Below are positions 14,858 through 18,825 of a DNA stretch of 18,825 bases, in pieces; within the stretch, counting starts at the first letter, position 1; each line of letters begins with the position of its first letter. The notes under the pieces were generated by a model that saw nothing but the letters and a program-made list of their open reading frames with translations, was not told where the DNA came from and did no database searches. This stretch comes from Oscillospiraceae bacterium (GTDB lineage Bacteria; Bacillota; Clostridia; Oscillospirales; Acutalibacteraceae). The position numbers and the translations under genes were made by a program. Where the stretch lies: positions 1-18,825 of the forward strand of contig JAQXLO010000009.1 of assembly GCA_029012165.1 (NCBI GenBank), in the 5' to 3' direction.

Positions 14858-14884
14858 TAATAATTATAATAGTAGTAGTAGTAG
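14858..14884 (+). promoter_or_regulatory. DnaA-trio-like trinucleotide array
   Basis: Nine consecutive trinucleotides read TAA TAA TTA TAA and then TAG five times. Eight fit the 5'-TA[A/G] form of the DnaA-trio motif, written 3'-[G/A]AT-5' in the B. subtilis literature. A GC-rich AGGCGG and a degenerate DnaA box (GGTGCAAAA, 14889-14897) follow immediately, in the arrangement expected for loading DnaA onto one strand. Confidence 0.65.
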
Positions 14885-14950
14885 AGGCGGTGCAAAACAC
14901 GGAAAAATTTCGGATGCGTTGACACGCAAGGGAAAGGGGAAAATTTTGGC

Positions 14951-15052
14951 TGTGGAAAAGGTCTGCATACTTATAAACTATGCACAAGGGAAAAAAACGG
15001 TGTGTGGAAACTGTGGACAGTGTGCGGTGCATAGTGGATAATTGTGTGCAAA
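14951..15052 (+). promoter_or_regulatory. Cluster of DnaA-box-like sequences
   Basis: Compared with TGTGGATAA (reverse TTATCCACA): TGTGGAAAA at 14951-14959 (8/9), CTATGCACA in opposite orientation at 14978-14986 (7/9), TGTGGAAAC at 15003-15011 (7/9), TGTGGACAG at 15012-15020 (7/9), AGTGGATAA at 15033-15041 (8/9) and TGTGTGCAA at 15044-15052 (6/9). None is perfect, but six in about 100 bases, five in one orientation, is a clear cluster. Confidence 0.7.
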
Positions 15053-15056
15053 ACTT

Positions 15057-15653
15057 TCAAATTTTCTGCCGTCCCTCCATAGCTTTGAGCAGGGTAAATT
15101 CGTCGGCGTATTCCAGATCTGCGCCCACGGGAACGCCGTAGGCCAAGCGGGAAACCTCTATACCCAAGGGTTTAATGAGCCTTGCCAAAAAAACGGCGGT
15201 GGCTTCGCCCTCGGCGGTGGGGTTGGTCGCCATGATGACCTCCTTGACGGAGGTATCGCTCAGGCGGGCGATCAGCTCCTTGACGGTGAGATCCTCGGGA
15301 CCTATGCCGTTCAGGGGGGAGATGACGCCGTGCAGGACGTGGTAAACGCCGTTGTACTCGTGGGTGCGCTCAAACGCCATCACGTCCCGGGAATTTTCGA
15401 CCACGCAGATGGTGCCCGCATCCCGTTCCGGGTCGTCGCAGACGGGACACAGGACGTCGTCGGTCAGGTCACAGCACTTTTCACAGCGATGGATCTTGCT
15501 GTGTGCCTCCCGCACGGCGGCGGTGAAATCCTCGATCTGCGTATCCGTCATGGATAACACGTGAAACGCCAGCCGCTGGGCACTTTTGTGTCCGATACCG
15601 GGCAGGCGTTCAAACTGGGTGATGAGATTCTGAAGCGGTACGACTTTTTTCAT
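15057..15653 (-). CDS. recR: Recombination mediator protein RecR
   Basis: RecR forms a ring that acts with RecF and RecO in RecA loading. The 198 residues are standard. A helix-hairpin-helix start (LPGIGHKSAQRLAFHVL, about 18-34) is followed by the zinc motif CEKCCDLTDDVLCPVC (about 57-72). The Toprim domain begins at ICVVENSRDVMAFERT, and the conserved VIMATNPTAEGEATAVFLARL segment is present. The ATG overlaps the ybaB stop by one base (TAATG), giving a coupled dnaX-ybaB-recR operon as in Bacillus. No terminator is visible after the stop, so transcripts could run through the proposed origin towards dnaN. Confidence 0.97.
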   Translation of the reverse strand: MKKVVPLQNLITQFERLPGIGHKSAQRLAFHVLSMTDTQIEDFTAAVREAHSKIHRCEKCCDLTDDVLCPVCDDPERDAGTICVVENSRDVMAFERTHEYNGVYHVLHGVISPLNGIGPEDLTVKELIARLSDTSVKEVIMATNPTAEGEATAVFLARLIKPLGIEVSRLAYGVPVGADLEYADEFTLLKAMEGRQKI

Positions 15654-15985
15654 TACATCAGACCGGGGATGGAAAGACCGCCCTTGGCGGATTCAATGCC
15701 CTTGTCCATAGCCTCCGACGCCTTGCGGATGGCTTCATTGACCGCCACGATGATCATATCCTGCAGCATTTCGATGTCCTCGGGATCGACCACATCGGGA
15801 GAAATTTTGATGGATTCCACCTCGTGCTTGCCGTTGACGACAGCTTCGACGGCGCCGCCGCCTGCGGAAGCGGAATAGGAGGTGGCCTCGACCTCCGCCT
15901 GAATACGCTCCATGTCCTCCTGCATCTGCTGGATGCGCTTCATCATGCTGTTTCTGTCCATACCGCCGGGAATTCTTGCTTTCAT
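15653..15985 (-). CDS. ybaB: YbaB/EbfC-family nucleoid-associated protein
   Basis: This 110-residue DNA-binding protein of the YbaB/EbfC family is encoded between dnaX and recR as usual. The helical start (MMKRIQQMQEDMERIQAEVEAT, about 14-35) leads to the beta region GGGAVEAVVNGKHEVESIKISPDVVDPEDIEMLQDMI. The end is helical (VNEAIRKASEAMDKG). It forms dimers that bind DNA as pincers in studied relatives. The ATG at 15985 starts 3 bases after the dnaX stop and gives MKARIPGG, common in clostridial members; ATG at residue 9 is an alternative. The stop shares a base with the recR start. Confidence 0.95.
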   Translation of the reverse strand: MKARIPGGMDRNSMMKRIQQMQEDMERIQAEVEATSYSASAGGGAVEAVVNGKHEVESIKISPDVVDPEDIEMLQDMIIVAVNEAIRKASEAMDKGIESAKGGLSIPGLM

Positions 15986-15988
15986 TTT

Positions 15989-17566
15989 TTATTCACTCTC
16001 TTTCAGACTGTCTATTTTACGGATCAAGTTTTCCAAAGGATCCTTTTTTTGAACCTCTTTTTTGTTATCGGCTACGGCAACCTGCATGGCACGTCCGCTG
16101 ACCTTTTCCACTGCGGCGCAGATGGCGTTTTTGTACAGCGGCATGGCAACAAATTTACGGAACACATCGTTGTCCGTGTGGATGCATACCGTATCGCCCT
16201 GAATATACGCCGAGGAGCCGGGCAGGAATCCGGAGATGGGCTTGCAGGTCTCCTTAAGCTGCAGGATCACTTCCGGCCAAAGCTTGAACTTTTCCGGCTG
16301 TCCGTCTGTGGGAATCGGCTCCTTGGAAGCGGGCGGTGCGGGCGGTTCCGGCTCTGCCGGTGGGGCAGGCGGTGCAGGCTGTTCCTGCGCTTGGGGCGGT
16401 GTACTCTTTACGGGCAAAACGCCCCCTGCAAGCTTCGCTTCCAGATCGGCAATGCGGCGCAGCAGAGCGTCGCTGTCGGTGGAAAGGCTCGGTGTGCACA
16501 GCCGCAAGATCGCCATTTCCGTCTCGATCTTGCGATCCAGTCCCTTTTTCAGGTTGACCACCGTTTCGCCGAGCACACGCAGGATATGCAGTATGCTCTC
16601 CAGCGTGAAGGCGGTGCTTTGGGATTTGTAGTGTTCCAGATCCTCCCCGGAGCAGAGGATAAGCTCGGCGGGATCCCGCACTACTTTAGAAACCATGAGA
16701 TTGCGAAAATGCTCCGTCAGCTCCGTGCACAGCCGCTCCATGTTGCAAGAGGAAGCGTGAAGTTCGCCGATCAGCTGCAGTGCGGCGGCGGCATCGTTTT
16801 GGGCGATGCAGTCCGCCATGCGGAACAGGTGTTCCTTGCCGGCGATACCGGCACAGGCGCTGACCAGATCGGCGGTGACGGTCTCTCCCCTTGCACTGCA
16901 CCGATCCAGCAGAGAAAGGGCGTCACGCAGTGCACCGTCCGCATAGCGGGCGATCATCAAAGCGCCCTCGTCCGTCAGGTCAATGTTTTCCTGTTTGGCC
17001 ACATACTGCACCCGCTCGGCAATGCTCTGGGGCGGAATGTGGCGGAAATCGAACCGCTGACAGCGGGAGAGGATGGTGGAGGGCAGCTTGTGTACCTCGG
17101 TGGTCGCCAAAATGAACAGCACATAGGACGGCGGCTCCTCCAAAATTTTTAACAGTGCGTTAAAGGCACCGATAGAAAGCATATGCACTTCGTCGATGAT
17201 GTAGACCCGGTATTTTGCCTTGACGGGCGTGAAGTTGGCTTCCTCCCGCAGATCACGGATGTTGTCCACGCCGTTGTTGCTGGCGGCGTCGATTTCAATG
17301 ACATCCAAAACCGAACCGTCGTCAATGCCCCGGCAGATCTCGCATTCGTTGCAGGGATTGCCGTCCACGGGATGCAGGCAGTTGACCGCCTTGGCGAGGA
17401 TCTTGGCGCAGGTGGTCTTGCCGGTGCCTCGGGAGCCGGTGAAGAGATAGGCGTGGGACAGCTTGCCGGTCTGCACCTCATGCATGAGGGTGTCGGTCAC
17501 GTGGGACTGCCCGGAAACGTCGCTGAAGGACGCCGGACGCCATTTTCTGTACAGCGCACGGTACAT
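15989..17566 (-). CDS. dnaX: DNA polymerase III subunit gamma/tau DnaX
   Basis: DnaX is the clamp-loader ATPase that places DnaN on primed DNA. The 525 residues begin MYRALYRKWRPASFSDVSGQ. Walker A is GSRGTGKTT (44-52), and zinc cysteines lie at 63, 72, 75 and 78 (NCLHPVDGNPCNECEIC). Walker B is IIDEVHML, and the SRC motif sits in LSRCQRFDF. After the ATPase core comes a Pro/Ala-rich linker (about 400-430), then a tau-type carboxy-terminal region ending DPLENLIRKIDSLKESE. ATG 17566 is preceded by AAAGGGGGA; the longer open frame to 17740 runs through the SRP RNA gene and is not coding. The operon is dnaX-ybaB-recR. No clear slippery site for a gamma product was recognised. Confidence 0.96.
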   Translation of the reverse strand: MYRALYRKWRPASFSDVSGQSHVTDTLMHEVQTGKLSHAYLFTGSRGTGKTTCAKILAKAVNCLHPVDGNPCNECEICRGIDDGSVLDVIEIDAASNNGVDNIRDLREEANFTPVKAKYRVYIIDEVHMLSIGAFNALLKILEEPPSYVLFILATTEVHKLPSTILSRCQRFDFRHIPPQSIAERVQYVAKQENIDLTDEGALMIARYADGALRDALSLLDRCSARGETVTADLVSACAGIAGKEHLFRMADCIAQNDAAAALQLIGELHASSCNMERLCTELTEHFRNLMVSKVVRDPAELILCSGEDLEHYKSQSTAFTLESILHILRVLGETVVNLKKGLDRKIETEMAILRLCTPSLSTDSDALLRRIADLEAKLAGGVLPVKSTPPQAQEQPAPPAPPAEPEPPAPPASKEPIPTDGQPEKFKLWPEVILQLKETCKPISGFLPGSSAYIQGDTVCIHTDNDVFRKFVAMPLYKNAICAAVEKVSGRAMQVAVADNKKEVQKKDPLENLIRKIDSLKESE

Positions 17567-17588
17567 CCCGCAATTCCCCCTTTCCGAT

Positions 17589-17759
17589 AAAAAGAAACAG
17601 AGCAAGTCTTTCTTTCGGTCATATGGCGGTAGGCGGACTGTGGCGCACGGTGCAAACCGCTTAATGCTGCTCGGTTCCCCGCCTGACATGGTTCGCAGCG
17701 CCCCGTCGCACAGGACCCACACGCCACATGACCCAAACAAAGCGTGCTCTGTTCATTGC
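17589..17759 (-). ncRNA. ffs: Signal recognition particle RNA (4.5S/scRNA type)
   Basis: On the minus strand the conserved SRP domain IV tip is visible at 17687-17666: GTCAGG, a GGGGAACCG loop region, then AGCAGC, flanked by GCGAACCAT and TTAAGCGG. Outward pairing continues as a long rod: GGTCATGTGGCG (17733-17722) with CGCCATATGACC (17628-17617), and AACAGAGCA (17753-17745) with TGCTCTGTT (17604-17596), ending in a T-rich run near 17597-17589. No separate Alu domain is apparent, so it looks like a simple-rod type. A consensus promoter ends 7 bases upstream. The gene sits just upstream of dnaX, as scr does in B. subtilis. Exact mature ends cannot be fixed from sequence. The RNA binds Ffh and targets membrane proteins. 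Confidence 0.88.
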
Positions 17760-17765
17760 CAAACT

Positions 17766-17794
17766 ATTATAATATATTGTGCGCAGAAATGCAA
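17766..17794 (-). promoter_or_regulatory. ffs: Promoter of the SRP RNA gene
   Basis: On the minus strand TTGCAT (17794-17789), a 17-base spacer and TATAAT (17771-17766) form a near-consensus vegetative promoter. The start would be near 17759. It is divergent from the promoter of the DUF212 gene, with about 31 bases between the two -35 elements. Confidence 0.88.
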
Positions 17795-17825
17795 GCTTTT
17801 TCTGCAACTTCCGAAAAAATTTGAA

Positions 17826-17854
17826 TTGCAAAATGAAAAAATGTATGGTATACT
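17826..17854 (+). promoter_or_regulatory. Promoter of the DUF212 gene
   Basis: TTGCAA (17826-17831), a 17-base spacer and TATACT (17849-17854) with TGG just before the -10. The start would be near 17861, giving a leader of about 27 bases with AAAGGAT as ribosome site. Confidence 0.75.
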
Positions 17855-17887
17855 ATTCAAAATTTGTAAATGGAAAGGATATGTTCT

Positions 17888-18343
17888 ATGAAAGAAATTG
17901 TTATCGAGGTTCTGAGAGCGTTTCTTCCGGCGTTTTTCGGATGGTTTTTTGCCCAGATCCCGAAGTACTTGATCTGCAAGATCCGAAAAAAGCCCGTCAC
18001 CATATTTGCCTCCGGCGGAATGCCCAGCACCCACACCTCCTCCGTGATCGCCATCGTGACCCGTATCGCCTTTGTCAGCGAGTTTAGGGGTCCCACCTTC
18101 GCCTTGGCGCTGGTGTTCGGTATCGTGACCGCCTTCGACGCCTGCAACGTGCGCTACACCTGCGGTCAGCTGTGCCACAAGATGAACGAGGTCATCGACA
18201 AAGCCTTTGAGGGCAAGGATAACAAACCCGAAAAAATCAAGGTGCTCAACGGGCATACCGTAGCCGAAGTCGCCGTTGGCGCAGTGGTCGGTATCGCTGT
18301 CGGTGCGGTATACTTCCTTGTGGAGAAGCACTTCTTCGGTTAA
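17888..18343 (+). CDS. Divergent PAP2 family membrane protein (DUF212)
   Basis: This 151-residue protein has several hydrophobic segments (about 7-25, 55-85, 88-105 and 128-145). The segment ASGGMPSTHTSSVIAIVTRIAF corresponds to the PSxxH part of phosphatidic-acid-phosphatase-like folds. The ending LNGHTVAEVAVGAVVGIAVG is typical of the divergent PAP2 (DUF212, YuiD-like) family. Members are predicted membrane phosphatases, but the activity is not established as far as I know. ATG 17888 was chosen because AAAGGAT ends 7 bases upstream; the in-frame ATG at 17870 would sit too near the transcription start. It has its own promoter divergent from ffs. No strong terminator precedes the next promoter at 18382. 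Confidence 0.88.
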   Translation: MKEIVIEVLRAFLPAFFGWFFAQIPKYLICKIRKKPVTIFASGGMPSTHTSSVIAIVTRIAFVSEFRGPTFALALVFGIVTAFDACNVRYTCGQLCHKMNEVIDKAFEGKDNKPEKIKVLNGHTVAEVAVGAVVGIAVGAVYFLVEKHFFG

Positions 18344-18381
18344 TTTTTGTAACCAATCTGTCATTTTTTTAAAAGTGTCTC

Positions 18382-18433
18382 TTGATTTTCCAAAAAATTT
18401 CTGCTATAGTATAGATGTAGGGAGACCCTCCCT
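18382..18433 (+). promoter_or_regulatory. Promoter and 5' hairpin of the small peptide gene
   Basis: TTGATT (18382-18387), a 17-base spacer and TATAGT (18405-18410) with TGC before the -10. The transcript would start near 18417. Its first bases fold as AGGGAG-ACC-CTCCCT (18419-18433), a perfect 6-base-pair hairpin of a kind that can protect 5' ends from decay. Confidence 0.8.
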
Positions 18434-18460
18434 GCAAATCAATACATAGGAGGATGTAAA

Positions 18461-18565
18461 ATGGACAAAGTTCTCGCATTTGTACAGGAACTTCTCTCTT
18501 TCCTCGGCGAAGGAAAAGCGGCAAAAATCATCGGAATTATCAAGGATTTCCTCGCAAAGCTTTAA
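18461..18565 (+). CDS. Amphipathic 34-residue peptide, unknown function
   Basis: An uninterrupted 34-codon frame begins at ATG 18461, with a perfect AGGAGG (18449-18454) upstream. The peptide starts MDKVLAFVQELLSFL, has a GEGK turn (16-19), and ends with a second helix-like stretch, IIGIIKDFLAKL. Hydrophobic residues recur every three or four positions in both halves (V4, L5, F7, V8, L11, L12, F14, L15; I23, I24, I26, I27, F30, L31, L34). This fits an amphipathic helix-turn-helix. It has five Lys and four Asp/Glu, no Cys and no signal peptide. The unit has its own promoter, 5' hairpin and terminator, implying strong independent expression. I do not recognise the family. The form recalls leaderless bacteriocins, phenol-soluble modulins or small membrane/toxin peptides, but identity with any of these is unproven. 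Confidence 0.75.
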   Translation: MDKVLAFVQELLSFLGEGKAAKIIGIIKDFLAKL

Positions 18566-18583
18566 TTTAGTATGCAGTCTGTA

Positions 18584-18617
18584 CGGCTCCTGTTCTCGGA
18601 CAGGAGCCGATTTTTTT
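18584..18617 (+). terminator. Terminator of the small peptide gene
   Basis: CGGCTCCTGT (18584-18593) pairs perfectly with ACAGGAGCCG (18600-18609) around a six-base loop, followed by A and seven Ts. This is one of the strongest Rho-independent terminators in the window, 18 bases after the peptide stop. Confidence 0.95.
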
Positions 18618-18693
18618 GCGTGGAATATGGCACGCACGGTAATTTGTGCAAGCAAGCGAAAACAAAATAGTGGAATCAAACCTGAAAAAAAAT

Positions 18694-18804
18694 GGTTTAT
18701 CACGGAAAGTTTGGGGATAAAAAGTTTCGCTCAAGCCTTTTTAAAGGCTTGCGGATTCCAAAGGCGGCGCCTTTGGTCGCCGACCGCAGTTGGCGAAGTC
18801 TTGA
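18694..18804 (+). repeat. Dispersed three-hairpin repeat, copy 3 (most intact)
   Basis: Three tandem perfect or near-perfect hairpins are visible: CAAGCCTTT/AAAGGCTTG (18732-18751), CCAAAGGC/GCCTTTGG (18758-18776) and CGCCGAC/GTTGGCG (18778-18795, one G-T). The start GGTTTATCACGG matches copies 1 and 2. Immediately after it (18805-18825) comes AGAAAAAAGCGCAGGAGG, the flank of the second hairpin element at 9971, and then the window ends. It has no coding capacity. Confidence 0.88.
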
Positions 18805-18825
18805 CAGAAAAAAGCGCAGGAGGCG

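Larger units (their letters stand above)
14813..15056. other. Candidate replication origin (oriC)
   Basis: This 244-base gene-free region lies between the recR stop and the dnaN ribosome site. It combines an AT-rich segment with a trinucleotide array (14858-14884), a GC-rich step (GAGGCGG), and a series of DnaA-box-like sequences from 14889 to 15052. Read toward dnaN, the order is boxes, GC-rich step, trio array, AT-rich DNA, dnaN. The unwinding side of the B. subtilis origin between dnaA and dnaN has the same order. Two parS sites within the window support origin proximity. dnaA is absent. A DnaA-controlled dnaN promoter region is the alternative. Confidence 0.7.

Noticed and set aside
15381..15396. 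CCCGGG-centred sequence in recR as a Noc-binding site.
   Set aside because: Only about 11 of 16 positions match TATTTCCCGGGAAATA, and the arms fail.
15552..15567. GATAACACGTGAAACG in recR as a parS.
   Set aside because: The left arm does not match the consensus, so it is likely chance around CACGTG.
15824..17152. A 442-codon open frame on the plus strand.
   Set aside because: It lies wholly opposite dnaX and ybaB, whose motifs are unmistakable. Its translation is a Gly/His/Arg-rich shadow with no family signal and no ribosome site.
17567..17740. Amino-terminal extension of dnaX by 58 residues.
   Set aside because: The stretch is the SRP RNA gene. DnaX proteins start MYxALYRKWRP, and ATG 17566 has a good ribosome site.
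18404..18703. A 99-codon minus-strand open frame at the right end.
   Set aside because: It is antisense to the small peptide unit and its promoter and terminator, with no ribosome site or family resemblance.

Overview
The window looks like part of the replication-origin neighbourhood of a mid-GC member of the Bacillota, class Clostridia, most likely an Oscillospirales/Ruminococcaceae-type gut bacterium. This is judged from the protein families, the Shine-Dalgarno sites, the SRP RNA beside dnaX, and the mnmG-rsmG-noc-parA-parB and dnaN-yaaA-recF-remB gene orders; the species cannot be named from the sequence. No tRNA, 16S/23S rRNA or CRISPR array was seen.

Left block, + strand. A broken CPBP (CAAX-type) membrane protease gene lies beside an inverted copy of a dispersed three-hairpin repeat (1-112). 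Then come mnmG and rsmG (ATGA overlap), a terminator, a noc-like parB paralogue with its own promoter, another terminator, a perfect parS site, a consensus promoter, parA and parB. Overlapping parB is an envelope-directed gene run: apbE (flavin transferase lipoprotein), a membrane-anchored NusG-domain-II protein, a Gx-family membrane protein and an exported subtilisin-like protease. The first three resemble the flavinylation / extracellular electron transfer cassettes of other Bacillota.

Middle, 9.7-12.07 kb. This is an accessory patch. It holds a second, internally deleted repeat copy, strong inverted repeats, a 62-codon remnant of a ComM/YifB-type gene on the minus strand, and a secreted PHP-domain protein whose arginine codons (mostly AGA) differ from its neighbours. 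A possible 47-codon minus-strand ORF has its start codon inside a hairpin. The operon terminator of the next block follows.

Right block, - strand. SRP RNA (ffs, upstream of dnaX), dnaX, ybaB and recR are followed by an AT-rich intergenic region and then dnaN, yaaA, recF and remB. The intergenic region has a cluster of DnaA-box-like sequences and a TAA/TAG trinucleotide array arranged like the DnaA-trio unwinding element of Bacillus subtilis, so it is the best oriC candidate here. dnaA is absent from its usual place upstream of dnaN, and gyrB does not follow remB.

Right end, + strand. A divergent-PAP2 (DUF212) membrane protein is followed by a self-contained unit: an extended -10 promoter, a 5' hairpin, a perfect Shine-Dalgarno, a 34-residue amphipathic peptide gene and a strong terminator. 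A third repeat copy (18694 onward) closes the window in the opposite orientation to the copy at position 1. The stretch may therefore be a contig ending in repeats.

The main genes serve chromosome maintenance: ParA/ParB/parS and the Noc-like protein for segregation and division placement, DnaN/DnaX for the clamp and its loader, and RecF/RecR for gap repair. The most unusual items are the small peptide gene, the dnaA-less oriC with its trio array, and a parS embedded in mnmG.
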